Notes: a model not told the origin generated them from the sequence alone. DNA of 64,000 nt from Anisakis pegreffii (GCA_035041965.1 JAPYMA010000452.1:1-64000), one strand, 5' to 3'; counted from the stretch's first letter, positions 1 to 12,500 are shown. Program-made: numbers and translations.

Positions 1-31
1 ACAACAATGCTTACGAATGCGACTGATCAAC

Positions 32-3000
32 CCAATGTCAGAGGGAAATGTTTTTCCGGAAGTCGTTTCTTCCTCATATAACACATATCGATCCACTTAT
101 CAGTCACAACTATGCCTGAATGAAACGCTCATTTGTGAATCAAATCATTCTGATCAATCCACTGAGGATTTTACATTTATTTATTGATTACATCACTCAA
201 AGTTACACTGGAAACATTCGTGTCATTCTTAAAACATTATAAACTGCTCGAGAAATTCCATACAAGGCTTTATTGTACATTCAAAGGACTCTTTTTCGAC
301 TCGCTTAAATTATGTATGCATTCCGAAAGTTTTTTTCATTAAATAAAATTTCAAAATGACTAATCACCGCTACAAAAATAAAACTCTCAATTAAAAATAA
401 CCTCCAATATAATCTATACGAAAAAAAAACTACACGCTGAACACTGACCCGATGGTCCGACTTGTCGCCATTTGGGTGTATTCGGAAAGGCACATATCAG
501 ATGCGTGCATGACGGCGTCCAATCAGCCTCATACAATGCCCCCATACGACACGCTTTAGTACGAAGTTCACCACGTCTTGGATTCTTGTAACCACTCAGC
601 GAAAAACATACACCACTTAGTATCTGAAGACGTACCTCTTAGAGAATCATGAAAACTTTTTGATTAAAACATAAATATTCAATATGTAGGCTATGTAAAC
701 AGATAGATTCAATGGCACGAAATAGGAGAATAATGCGATCAAAACAATATTTTGAATTTGCAGTGAAGAAATGCATTATGTATCATGTGATTGCGCTTTT
801 TAATTAGAATTTGCAAACTTAAACAATCTTGAATAATCAAATATCTGCACCTGATTCAACGGCACGTCCTTCGTGGCTGATGGTGTTGACGAAGCTGTCG
901 TGACGGAATCTTTCACGGAACCTGTGGCATCGATCTTTGCCTTCTTTTCATCTGCCTTATTCTTCTGTGATTCTGTTGGTTTCGCTAATGTTGCTTTCTT
1001 TGGGTTCTTCTCCATTCTTGAACGTTTTGCTTCATTCTTCTCCGCGCGTGTATCACTATTGTTAGAGTGCTGAATTTTCAACAGATACAAACGACACAAA
1101 CCGATATCTCACTTACAGAAATCACTCACACCTTTAAATTTTACATAGACCAGATGCAACTTTCTTGTGTTAAGAATAACGGCAAAACCTTGCAAAGTTG
1201 TTGTACGATGTTTCTCACCTTTACGACTGACGTCGACGGACCGAAACTGTTATTTGCTTCTTTGTTGCTTGCGTCAGTGATCGGATTCTGTTGTTTCTTC
1301 TCTTTTCTATCGAACTTTTGATGATCCGCACTGAGTGTCGTGACATTTGAATGCTTTTCATCAACTTCTTTTGAGTGCTCTTTTGAATTCTGACCTTCCC
1401 CGACAGCACCAATATCGTTACGCTTTGTATCAGTTTCATTGAAATGCTCTTTTGTACTCTGAAATATTGCAAACAAACACAAAATGAGATTAATCGGTAG
1501 TAACGTTTGAGAAAGTGAAGAAGCACATCAGTTGTTCGATTGCGGAAACGTAAATGTTGCTAATCAAATTGACAGCTTTCACTAGGCTCATATCATTCAT
1601 TCAAAATGAATCTTCAGTTTTCCATCATATCAAATGAATGGATTATTATAAATTATAAGTCTAAATTATAAATTGCAATCGAGCAAATCAAAACTACGAA
1701 TTGAACATGGCACGTGTATCTGAGAGGTGAAAATTCCATGATAATTGTTATAAGTCAAAGTTTCTATCAAAAAAGATCGTTCAGGAAACAAAGAAAAAAA
1801 GAAACGATCATAGTGGATAACAACAAAAGAATAACCGAAATTTTTTGAGAATTAACTGGAGAAGTGACAGTTGACGCAGTTTGCTCGTAGAGGTGACGTT
1901 GTTTGAACATATCACCAGCTTTGATCAGTTCAGAATTACTCTGTTGCAAGAAGCGATTGTGTTTGAATTTAATTTTTGGTAACACATTTTTCGATTCACT
2001 CTCATCTTTGGCTGTTTTCGATTCGATTTCGTCCTCTTCAGCAATTACATTTATAAACGCTATGCCATAAGGAATGGTCGTGTTGAATGGCTGACTGCAA
2101 ATAATCTGAAAAAATTTTTGGTTCACCGTGATTGATTGATTAATCTGAAACTCGAAATTACAGTTTCGGTTCCGAAATTTGCAATCCACACTTGAGGAGA
2201 ATTTCCCATATTAAAGTTTGTCGACGATCAGAAGCGTCCTTCAAGAGCCGTGGACTGTAGGCAAATGGAATTGTTTTTCAGCTTTACGGATGAACCGAAC
2301 ATATAGAACACCGAGACTACAGAGACGTGCAAATTAGTAGCTGTATTTGAACAATCTTGCACACCCAACGATGCAGTCATTTGCCATTAAAAAATCGCAA
2401 AATTCAAATTTCATATCAAGAATAGAGGGAACGTTGATATTTAAGTTATTAAAGGAATGAAATGTCGACACCGGATGCAAAAATAAGTGAAGTATTCGAA
2501 TGATTACTTTGATGAGATCCCACTTTTGCTTACTCACAGCTGGTATCATATCGAAACTGCTAAACATTCGAACACGATTGCAGTTCTTCGACGATCGACT
2601 TTCGATTGGATTCATAAAACTTGACGATGGTACTATTGTCTACAAATAACGACTAGTTAAAACGAATCAACAACCAACTCAATGAAAATAGTGGTCACTG
2701 TAGATGCGGTTTCATTCATCTGACTCTAGCCAATAAATTCTGTCGGTAGCCAACACGTGGTGTGAGTGGCAAAGAAGGTTGAGAACCACACTGAACCAAA
2801 CGATTCCATTAGAACTGATCATAAAACAAACGTGATAAATGGGCTGGTATTCGCAAGACTTCGCAACGAGAATCTCAATCAATGCACTCGATTCATTACC
2901 GACATCGATCGAACTTATCTGGTGCTCACGATCCATTTGAAGAATAACACTATTCATTGGAACACCTCAAATTCATTCTGTTACTTCTCACTGACTTTTA

Positions 3001-3378
3001 CGATTTTGCAAGATGTTGTTGAGAAGTTGACTACTTTCAATGCATTCATTCTCTCCGATCAACCTCGCTTCAAAGATGACATTAAATTCACCTATGTATT
3101 CCTTACATGAATTTTACAACAGCTTTGAGAAATGCTGCTAGCATTAGCAGAATACTAATTTGAAAGTTTTTAGTACACAACAGTCACCATCTAATATGTT
3201 TTCAAATAGCACATAATATGACTGATCCAGACATTTTCACAAGCAATGATTTCATCCCAGTACCTGCTTTACCCTTCCACTTTGTACGTGCACGACCATC
3301 ACTTAAAAGATTCTCAGCCTCGAACCCTTGCAACGAGTCCGATGATGAAACGACAAACTTGAATTTCGCAGCTGGCAT
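32..3378 (-). CDS. XRCC1: XRCC1-like DNA single-strand-break repair scaffold, 5' part (eight exons; gene continues off the left edge)
   Basis: Exons on the minus strand: 3264-3378, 2797-2965, 2508-2619, 1857-2105, 1219-1458, 851-1069, 449-635, 32-115; the next intron runs off the window. They give about 458 codons in one frame. Start MPAAKFKFVVSSSD and the AENLL motif open an XRCC1 N-terminal domain (residues 1 to about 155), with the conserved blocks ISSIDVGNESSALIEILVA, NRVRMF and ICSQPF. Residues about 155-368 form a Lys/Glu/Ser-rich linker holding a basic cluster (AKRSRMEKNPKKA), probably a nuclear signal. From about residue 370 comes BRCT1, seen as LSGYKNP, RGELRTKA and DWTPSCTHLICAFPNTPKW, then KWIDMCYMRKKRLP. 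In the family, the N-terminal domain binds DNA polymerase beta and BRCT1 binds poly(ADP-ribose)/PARP; BRCT2, which binds ligase III, would lie to the left. The exon 2 donor (2797) is the least certain junction: it leaves about five extra residues before FMNPIES. Identification is strong. Confidence 0.9.
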
Positions 3379-4289
3379 CGTGAACGACTAGTAGATATTA
3401 TTTGACATCTTATAAACACCTTAACAACTGTGATTTGATTAATCTTCTCTGGCTATGGTTTTCGCATAGACGAAACTCGAAACACTCTACTTCAACTACC
3501 ACGACGTAATTGAGACAAACGGTAGCATGCCATAACTGTTGAGAAATTGACCACTGACCACTCGGTTCCAATTAAGCTTTCTTATTGCTGCATAGGAAAA
3601 ACCAGCATACGAATATCAGGTAGAGATACAAATTTTTGAAAAACAACTGTCTTTATAGAATGTAAAACTCGCAGAGGATGTTTATTGAAAAGGTGAAATA
3701 AAATTTTATGCAAAACAACAGTCAAACGAAGAAGTAACGAATAAACAATAACAAGTAACATCCAAACATAACGTCATAAACGAGGTAACATGCCACGTTA
3801 TCAATGCAACCTTTCAAAACAAAGTTAACAATTTTCAACATAACCCACAAACATCAAACTGAAAATTACGACTGAAAGATAACTAAACAATACTTTGGAA
3901 ATCCAAGGCAAATTTCATTCCACATTAGCTGAATTAATTTACCGATGAAAAAATATTACTGTCTTTAGTAGCATTTCAATTATAAGTTATGATCTTATGC
4001 AAGTATAAATTGATACAATACTGAACTCAACAATAACATCAACGCAGAACCGTCGCATAGATCTTAACCGCACCAATGCAGAAATACACTTAACTCAAAG
4101 AAATTTATTTAGTGAAAAAAAGTGAATATTCAAATTCGAAATAAATTATTGCGGAAACGATATTTTCCTTGCCAATGAATTTCTGGACTGCTGTCACCTC
4201 CGACGGATGATTACCACAAAAATTAAATGATGAGATGCGGAAAAGAATCTAGCGACATAATCATAAACGTGGCGTCGTTTTGATGCTGA
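3379..4289. other. Intergenic region between XRCC1-like start and SNU13 3' end
   Basis: About 900 bp lies between the XRCC1-like start codon and the SNU13 stop codon, both genes reading leftwards. It should hold the XRCC1-like promoter (near 3380-3600) and the SNU13 3' UTR. A minus-strand AATAAA (plus-strand TTTATT at 4104-4109) is about 180 nt past the SNU13 stop and is a plausible poly(A) signal. I see no open reading frame or RNA gene in it. Confidence 0.5.
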
Positions 4290-4986
4290 TTAAATGAGAA
4301 GTTTTTCGACATCTTCACGAATTTTTTGGATTTGACTCTTCAATTGAGATCCCTCATTCTGAGTAATCGACGCAGCTATCACTGGTCGTGTGACACCGCA
4401 TGCACGTCCCAACGCTGCCTGAATATGAACGAGCAGGTATTTTGGGGAATATGGCTGATTATTTATGAAAAAAAGAAACATGCAATGCTGAAGAATATAC
4501 TGACATCATCAGTATTTACATTTACACAATAAAATTTCATTGATACAACAAATCACTGAAGCAATACAACAACACTGAAATTCTGAAAATGAACTAACTT
4601 TGCTACGAACAAACACGTACGGCACATTTTTATCTTCACAAAGCAACGGTAAATGAAGCAATATTTCAAGGGGCTCTGCATCGGCCGCCATTACAATGAC
4701 CTAAAAGAGGGAAATCATCCATAACATAATCTCGAAAATCGATTAGTGTATGAAGAAATTTACCGAATCATTCAGTTACAATAACAAATGAAACCTCATC
4801 AGTTTCATTAAGTGAAAATGTAGGCAATACCTCAGCGATGCCTCTATTCAGTGTTTTTGTGACTTCATTTGCACCCTTTCTGAGTTGTTTGTAGTTGAGC
4901 GCTTGCTGTATCAAGTCGAGTATCTTCTGTGAAAGTGCTGTATCTGCCAAGGGATAGGCCTTCGGATTCACTCCATCATCGGCCAT
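4290..4986 (-). CDS. SNU13: SNU13 / 15.5K (NHP2L1) RNA-binding protein of U4 snRNP and box C/D snoRNPs
   Basis: Three minus-strand exons, 4831-4986, 4599-4700 and 4290-4418, all in phase 0, give 128 residues, the same length as the human protein. SNU13 is a nuclear L7Ae/eL8-family protein that binds the kink-turn of U4 snRNA and of box C/D snoRNAs, starting assembly of the tri-snRNP and snoRNPs. The sequence shows [30 protein letters not shown] (the kink-turn binding block), [30 protein letters not shown] and [13 protein letters not shown], spread over the three exons in the right order. The start at [12 protein letters not shown] is chosen because homologues begin a few residues before NPKAYP, although the frame stays open upstream. 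Introns are 130 and 180 bp. It is divergently oriented to the kinase gene at 5641. Confidence 0.97.
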
Positions 4987-5640
4987 CTCGATCAGTGCTT
5001 TTCGATTCTTCTGATTTATGCTAAGCAAATAAAAATAGAGCTTTGTTCACCTGTAAATATACATCAATGAGCAACAGATCAACGAGTTTACACCAAAACC
5101 ATATCAGCATACATTGTCACGTTAAAAAAATAACTCTCGAATTAAATATAACATCACATAAATGGCATATATTATTTGATCGACACATATTATCACATCA
5201 TCAAAAAATTAAATCTCGAATTACAAATCAAATCTCGAAACTAAGCTGCATCAACAACAAAAAATAATGTACACCACCCCACAAAACCTCTCATTTTTCT
5301 CATGATCAGAGTTACCTTTCATTTGAAAAATAATCAACGATTAGCATTTATGATAATTGTTCCATTTTTTTGAATTGCAATTGAAAATTACAATGAAATC
5401 AAGTCTGCATTTGCTCTATTTAAGACAGTAACTTCAGGTCGCAAATCATTCGTTAATTTATAGAAATTATTGAGTGGGTGGTGGTGGCGATCTGGTTAAT
5501 GCAGAGTTGTTATTTATTAAAGCGTTCCGACTGAGGTTGAGTTGACGGTTAAATATATAACTGGAGTGGAGATTGATTGTTTGAAAACGTTTGCTTGTGA
5601 ATTTGTGAAACGATAGCAGTTTGATTTTGCATTCGATTGA
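4987..5640. promoter_or_regulatory. Shared head-to-head intergenic region (SNU13 / kinase)
   Basis: SNU13 starts leftwards at 4986 and the TTBK-like gene starts rightwards at 5641, so 654 bp must carry both 5' ends. The stretch 5095-5250 is especially AT-rich and contains the repeated words ATCTCGAAT/ATCTCGAA and ATCACAT. No TATA box or trans-splice acceptor could be assigned with confidence. That it works as a bidirectional promoter is inference from layout only. Confidence 0.35.
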
Positions 5641-8600
5641 ATGGTCTTGAATGAGGAAAAAGATCGTATGCCGAAAGTGAACGATGAGATTAAATCTGAA
5701 ACGTCGACTTATAAACTTTTGAGTATTGTTGGTGAAGGTGGTTATGGGACTGTCTTCGAATCTTTTAACTCTCAAAGGTTGGTGGCATTTTTGAAGACAA
5801 TCTGAATCGTAGTCGATGCGTGAAACTCGTTCCTAATAACGGAACAAAACGCCTATAAATAATTTCTTTAAATATAACGTGCTTAATGATTTTATGAATC
5901 TTTAAATTTCTTACTATCAATTCCGTACAAATCTCTTAATATCCACTTCTTACTTCAGAGCTTGAAACAACTAAATAAGTTTGATAATTCTCAACGCCAA
6001 TGCGTATTTGCTTCAAAATCGATGATGAGCGTTATTCATCTGAACGTGCACAATTGAGAACCGAACCGACTTGAAACGAAACTTTTCTAAATCAATCTTT
6101 AAATCTACGTTGAATAATGTTAAGACGCGTAGCAATAAAAGCCGAAAAATACAGTCGATCAATGTTACACATTGAAGCAAGAGTAATGAGGATAAGTGCG
6201 AATCGGGGATGTAAACATTTATGTCGATTGTTTGACTATGTTAGTTGCTTTTTATTCACAATACACGATGATCGGTTCATTTTCTCATCTCATACGTTCT
6301 AAAATATGCATCCATCCTCTCACATGTCACTCATGAACAATTAAGAGATCTCCGCAAATCAGCTGGAACTTAAAAGATAAAATGACCACATGAAATGATC
6401 ATGAAAACGGGAAATCTGTAGTGTCATTGGAAAAATCCAGAAGTAAAACACATGATTAGGTACTTTAATAACTGAAACGAAAACCTTCATTCTCAAGGAT
6501 GAAAACATTTTCCATCACAGAACAACAATTCAAATGTGTGACAAAATTTGAAGGGAATCGTAAAGCCAGATTATGTATTTATCGTGATAACACTGCTCGG
6601 TAAAGATATTCATAAATTGAGTAAAGAACAATACGGAAGACGATTTTCATTGAGTACATCTCTTCGAGTTGGAACTGAATGCTTATTCGCTATTGAGGAG
6701 CTTCATGGGTGAGCTTATAATTATTTACTTCACTTACATTATTTCTGAAACAATTGCTTTTTTTTTTACTTTTCAGGCAATTGCTCCTCACTTCGATAAA
6801 ATTGCATCATTCCCATCAACTTAATCTTGACGAACTTTGCGAAAAATATCAATAGGCGAAATATTTGCACTGGCTTCCGTCCTCCAATAACGAATCAAAA
6901 TGCATTAAACAATCTAACATATGACAAAATCTTGAATGTGCATCAGTAATCAATTCTAGTGTTTGCAGTTGTGGTTATATTTCAAGAGATATAAAACCTG
7001 GTAATTTTGCTGTTGGATTACGTGAATATCATCAACATAAAACAATATTTTTACTTGATTTTGGCCTTGCGAAGAAATATCTCGATAAAGTAACAACGTT
7101 TTGTTGAATAATAATTCCTCACATAGTAATATAAGATTTCCGGCGGGAATCAACCCACAGAATAGCATTATGATAACATATAACTTCAATATTTTGTGAG
7201 ATTTCGTTGCAATTAAATGAAGTATTGTGCTGTGATAAGAGAGAAGTTAAGTTGTAGACTAAACTTATGAGTTCAGAAAGGTAGTCATTATCCATCAAGA
7301 GGTGAAGTCGGCTGGAGGGGAACGAATCGTTATGGCTCACTGAGAGCACATCAAAGACTTGATCTGGGCAGACGCGACGATTTGGAGTCATGGTTTTACC
7401 TTCTCGTTGAAATTACTTGTGGTACTCTACCTTGGCGACATGTCACCGGTTAATTCCTTTCAAATTTACTTTCGAATTTTATATGCGCCTACGCAGAGTG
7501 ATAAAATGTGACTGGACTTAATTCGACTAGTAACACTGCCATGAATATATGCTGAATAAGTAAATCAGTTAATAAAGGGAATTCTTGTCACAATGAAAAA
7601 ATGATATTGAAAATCTCTTCTCTTGTCTCACTGTAACCAAATAAACATTTTCATAAGCAACTAAAAGTTGGATTTCGTGTTTAAAGAACAAAATAAAATT
7701 TTGATAATGCCCACTCAATACATTCCAAAAAAAAACAGATCGAAGTGAAGTGAGAACATCAAAGTTAATGTCGCGAGGCGAAGGACGAATACAATTTTTA
7801 CAAAACTGCCCGAAGCAGTACGACGAAATATTACGAATAATTGATACGTTAACGTACATCGATGAACCCAATTACGCTTTATTGAGAGAAATTCTAGATG
7901 AAGTTTGTGTCGATTTGCATTTTTTTTACTTTACACTTATTTATAAACATTTGAAGCAAGCTGAGAACTGTCTACCATATGCGTCTAATTGCTGCAGATT
8001 TTTTTTGGTTGGTACATTTAAGCCCCAATGAAACAATTTTAGTCAGGGAACCCAAAATGTGCCTGCTTTCAACAACTCACCGGTTGCGTTTCCAAGCTAA
8101 ATACTCTTGCAAAACCTTCCAGCAGATCTGCTTTGTAATTTCTGTGCAGTTCATTAAATTTACCGATCGATCTCTATGAGGCATCCGAGGTACTAATCTG
8201 ATAGATGGTAATTAGATACGTGATGTGCTAGACTGATACTGAGAGTGAAGAAATAGTCCTTAGAAACAATTGTGAGATTACACAAATGTGGGTGTGATAA
8301 TGAATCATTGATAAGATCCCAAAGAAAGCAGAAGCTTCAGCAGAAAATATTTTGGAGTAGACACGACGCGAATTCCACCAAAATACCAATCAAAGACGAG
8401 CAAAACTGAAAACATGACACTGAAATGAGATGAATTTTTTTTTTGTTTGTAACGGGTGAAATGAATAAATAATGAGATCGAGATGAATCTTTAGTTTCAG
8501 GTTCGTAAAGAGCATTCAATCCACGGACAGGGCCATTACGACTGGGAAGAGGAGGGTACTTCAACCGGATCATCAACGAGAACAAATTCAAGAAGTGAAC

Positions 8601-8821
8601 AGTTTGATGATGTTGTTCCAGTTATTCATCAGTCTATGAATACGGCCAGATTGTTTTCTGATAACAACGATAATGATAACAGTAATAATGATAAAAACAA
8701 TAATAATGATAATAATATTAATAATAATGATAACAACAACAATAATAATAATAATGATAACAATAATATTAATAATAATAATACGAAAGACATTCTTCAA
8801 AAATCGCAAATTTCAATATGA
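5641..8821 (+). CDS. Tau-tubulin-kinase-like protein kinase (CK1 superfamily) with Asn-rich C-terminus
   Basis: Seven plus-strand exons, 5641-5777, 6125-6239, 6554-6708, 6969-7089, 7277-7448, 7739-7902 and 8501-8821, sum to 1185 nt (394 residues) with matching phases at all six junctions. The kinase domain is complete: glycine loop [12 protein letters not shown] (about 29-40), VAIKAEK with the ATP-binding Lys, HIEARVM with the alpha-C Glu, catalytic loop [22 protein letters not shown], and [12 protein letters not shown] in the activation segment, typical of TTBK/CK1 kinases (Arg in place of the usual APE motif region). The HRD motif reads SRD. After the kinase end (YDWEEEG, Ser/Thr-rich), residues about 330-385 are almost only Asn and Asp. 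The CK1/TTBK class is greatly expanded in nematodes, often with sperm expression; substrate cannot be told from sequence. An AATAAA follows 42 nt after the stop. Convergent with the p32 gene. Confidence 0.9.
8655..8790 (+). repeat. Coding microsatellite, (AAT/AAC/GAT)n, in the kinase 3' exon
   Basis: This stretch is an imperfect trinucleotide array of AAT, AAC and GAT codons, encoding a run of Asn and Asp interrupted by a few Ser, Lys and Ile. It stays in frame with the upstream DWEEEG segment and ends at the stop at 8819. Length variation between individuals is likely for such an array. Confidence 0.85.
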
Positions 8822-8862
8822 GCAAATATTTGAATTACAAAACGACGAACTTCTCATACTGT

Positions 8863-8868
8863 AATAAA
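8863..8868 (+). terminator. Probable poly(A) signal of the kinase gene
   Basis: AATAAA lies 42 nt downstream of the kinase stop codon. Position and sequence suit a cleavage/polyadenylation signal; no transcript data are available here. Confidence 0.45.
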
Positions 8869-10075
8869 AATCTTCTGTTCATTTCGTATGTTATAAAATA
8901 ACATTAAATAATATCGGAATGCTCTCTCTACTTCAGCGGACATTTCGAAAGCGTTTTGTTCACCTCAAAGAAGTCTGATGGTAAGATGAAGAGATGCCTG
9001 TTTCAAGGAAAGGAAGCAAAACCTCCCTCTGACTAGTGTGTCCTAATACGACGAGTAACGCTAAGACTTGGATCTGAGTTGACTTGACAACAACATGAAA
9101 TTAATGCGACCAAGTGTCGCCAACACATAAATGAAATGAGGAATCCGGATTACGAACCAGGGCTAAGGCTCTTTCTTACTGATTGTGAGACAAACTTTTA
9201 ATTGGGTCTTAACACTGATCCATCTACAAATCATCAAATGCATGTTTAAGAAATCTACCCTCTCGCAGTGATTTCAAATATTTGAAGGCAACTAAAACGA
9301 TAAAACTGGTCTCCAAGAGCGTGAGAATTCGATGAATGTACACATAAATGAATAAAATCAAGCATATAAAGAGGTATTCATATGGAACTTGGACCATACC
9401 GATTTGTTCGAATATGAAAACAACACGAAACAATCAAGCAAAAACGATTTATTACAGTGAACATTCGTAACACACCTAACAATTTGATCAGTTCAAAGCA
9501 AACAAAACAAATAACAACAATAAAAACAACATGATCGATTGTGCACAATAACAGTTAAGTTGTCGAATGTAGCGCAGCAGTGCGCAAAACTGAAACAAAT
9601 ATCGCTACGGAATAGCACAAATATGAATAACGCTATTAAAAGGAATTTATACATATCGAGTCTGAGGATAAATGAAATGGATAAAGCATTTCAATGTAAC
9701 TGATTTACTACTAGCAATAAATGACCTGGGATAGATTTCACGACTCAACTGATAAATGATAAGAAAACTATCTATTGTCTAATCTCAAGAAGATAATTAA
9801 GAGGTAAACGCAACCGAATAAAATTTCACAAACTCAACAGAACAATTCGCATAATAAAATAAACAATAAATGGAGTATCTAGAATGGGACTTCCTCTGTG
9901 ACTATCAAATGCACTCAACACGAAAATTTTTGTCGGGACAGCAAAATTTCAAACTGAAACCACCCAACAAAAGAAAACAACTGTATTATCTTGCAAACAG
10001 TCTCCAATGTATGCAGTAGTGTTGAATCATTAATGATATTATTATCATTATCACTCATATCCACCACCACAACGA
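8869..10075. other. Convergent intergenic region between the kinase and p32 genes
   Basis: About 1.2 kb between two gene 3' ends. The six-frame translation has only short, low-complexity open frames, such as a hydrophobic one on the minus strand at 9224-9433 with no supporting splice sites. I see no repeat family, RNA gene or conserved motif in it. Confidence 0.4.
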
Positions 10076-11649
10076 TTACTTCGAAACGAAATTCATTATT
10101 TTGCCAAGCAAAGCGACGTAACGAGAATGTTCGTAATGAGTCGCGTAATTCACCAGGTCTTGACAGAATTTCGCATTGAAACCACGCTCTTCCAAGTATT
10201 TGATGAACAACAGTTCATGCAAATTCTGCAATAAACAATTATTAGAGTTCACAAAATCAATGACAATCGCGCTTACTGTTCACAACATTCCAAAACCTAA
10301 TAATACACTTACACGGAAAAACTTCATATTCCAGGAAATAGAGTTATCGAATCTTTTCAACTCAAAAAAGTTCCAGACAGAAACTCACCGGATCAATATA
10401 TTTACCGGATGAAGCATACACCGAAGCCGGCACATCCTCATCTTCACCTTTCGCCGCTGGAGCCACATAGAATTCTTCGACACGGAAATCATCTAAATAT
10501 ATCATCTGAGAAAGAAATGATTTTGAATTGAAATACCAAACTATCTATCACAATCAACAACCTTGTGTCAGAATGTTTCGAATAATTTCTTTCAAGAAAT
10601 GAACAATGCGAAAATAAACAAGGTAAAGGATGATGAGTAATTAAAACGGATACATTGTCCTTCCTCGTCACCGCTCTCCACTAAATCAAGATGGAAACAA
10701 AGTCGTTCATCGCCCTTCGTAATCTCAATTGTGAACGGAGGTAATGCAACCGGAACAGGAACCTGAACTTTAACATTTCAACACTGCACAAGAAAAATCA
10801 ACAGTTTAGCGATCAGTAAAAAGTTAGAATAAATGAAAAAGTTCACAAAATAAAATCAAAAGTAAATCCTGAGTAATACTCTACCTGTTGCGTGTCACCC
10901 TCAATATCCTCGTCCATATCAACTGAGTGATTAACATTGAATACGACCAAAATTCTGAAATAAAAAAGTCATCTCAATCAATATAAACTTTAATCAACCT
11001 AATTCAAGCAGCCCAAATCTCTACCGAAATAGCAGCAAATAATTTCAAGAAATGAACAAACTGGGATATGAAACAAACGAAATTCTATAACAACCGAAAC
11101 AACTAGCTTTTCATGGCCATGTGTCTTTGTCAAACGTACTTCTGCGTCATCAGTGGTTATCGTGAAGCCGGCAATGGATGGTGCCTTCGCACCACCCAAA
11201 TTTTCAGCTTCCAACTGCTTTTCAGCATTGATTTCAGACTTCAATGCTTCCGTTAAATCGGCATTTACAGCTGAAAAATCTAAATAACGCATTAGTTTGA
11301 GTACGAAATGAAATGATACTGATTTCAGATATGTCGATGTATAAAATTGCCGAATAGTAATTTGACTATAAGAAGTAGTAATTTTCAAATGGAAGAGTAT
11401 TTTCAATAAATGAGTTGGTCATTTTTTCTATCCAAAGGATCAGTATTTGGGGCTCAGAAAAGTTTCACTTGAATCTTTAATAAATCTAACTGAAATTTCA
11501 AACAAACTTCGACTGGATGAAGAAAAATTCCTGGATGAAGCAGCAAAGCATCGACCGACCAACGACGTTCGAGGAGTGACGCTTACTCCAGCGATAAGAG
11601 ATCTTTGAAAGGCCTTTGAAACAAGACGAATTGCGGCAACAGAACGCAT
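10076..11649 (-). CDS. C1QBP: Mitochondrial matrix acidic protein p32 / C1QBP / MAM33 family
   Basis: Six minus-strand exons, 11508-11649, 11108-11270, 10885-10954, 10654-10762, 10389-10492 and 10076-10225, total 738 nt (245 residues) and join in one frame. The first exon encodes an Arg/Ser-rich N-terminus rich in FAASSRNFSSSS, a mitochondrial targeting peptide. The mature part has LTEALKSEINAEKQLEAE (N-terminal helix), SIAGFTITTDDAEVRLTKT (beta sheet), VVFNVNHSVDMDEDIEGD, then IEITKGDERLCFHLDLVE, YVAPAAKGEDEDVP and a C-terminal helix ending RYVALLGKIMNFVSK. The order and acidity match MAM33/p32 proteins, doughnut-shaped trimers in the matrix linked to mitochondrial translation and oxidative phosphorylation; the C. 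elegans relative is cri-3. The exon 2/3 junction fits best with a GC-AG intron (donor at 11107). Start codon: the first ATG in frame, at 11647-11649. Confidence 0.92.
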
Positions 11650-12500
11650 TGTACCCTGCAAGATGAACCACGTTTCACTTAAACAATCGAAATGGATCGA
11701 TGCAATCTAACTTCACGAACGTCGAATCAAGCCAGATTACATTAAAAACTATTGAAAATAAAACTGATAATTCACTTAAGTTTCTAGACTCCTAACCACT
11801 AAACGTTTATTTCTGTTCGTAACGCTTAAGTGCCTAGAACAAATCAACAAATCATTCGAAATTCCTTCAGAGTGAAAATACGATTAGGAGCAACTTAACC
11901 CGGCGTATCAGTAAAGCAAGTTCATGCTATTGGATTAAAAGTTTGCCTGTATCCTATTGTAACCTATTTCGTTGAATGTACAAATTTTTAAGTGTGACAC
12001 GAAAAATTCTATCACGTTTTATACAACCGGATACAGCTCTGCTGATGTAAACTGTGAATGATAGCAACATTAAGCGGCAACGATTTTAGCAACCTCAACA
12101 AATGCGTTCCTCGAATATTCAAACAGAGTGAACAACAACGAAAATGACCTCTTCAAACAAAAATTTCGAAGTTATGCAACAAGTTGAACACCTTGAACCG
12201 ATCCATATGAGAAATTAATACCGTCGAAATTTATCTGCTCAACTAGCATCATCAAAATGTAAGATGCTGTTGAGAAAATTCAACATGAAAAATTGCATAC
12301 TTCAGCACGAATCAGTAAGATTTACCACTGCATTTCCAGCGTTTCTTAAAAACACACCCAAATTTTCGCAATTTTCTGCCGAAGACAAAACTAATGTTTT
12401 GAAACCAACGCCAATATAACAACACAAAATCTGTTTTGAATAAATCGGCGTTTAATCACTGAATCACAGGAGCAGAAATTTAAGATTTATTATATTTGAC
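11650..12500. other. Upstream region of p32 and intergenic DNA
   Basis: About 850 bp upstream of the p32 start. No open frame above 60 codons, no repeat and no RNA gene were recognised. The first 200-300 bp presumably contain the p32 promoter. Confidence 0.35.

Noticed and set aside
2766..3110. 114-codon plus-strand open frame
   Set aside because: It lies antisense to XRCC1-like exon 2, whose minus-strand translation carries conserved family motifs.
8588..8864. Hydrophobic Ile/Val-rich open frame on the minus strand
   Set aside because: It is the reverse complement of the (AAT/GAT)n coding array of the kinase; the plus-strand frame is continuous with the kinase.
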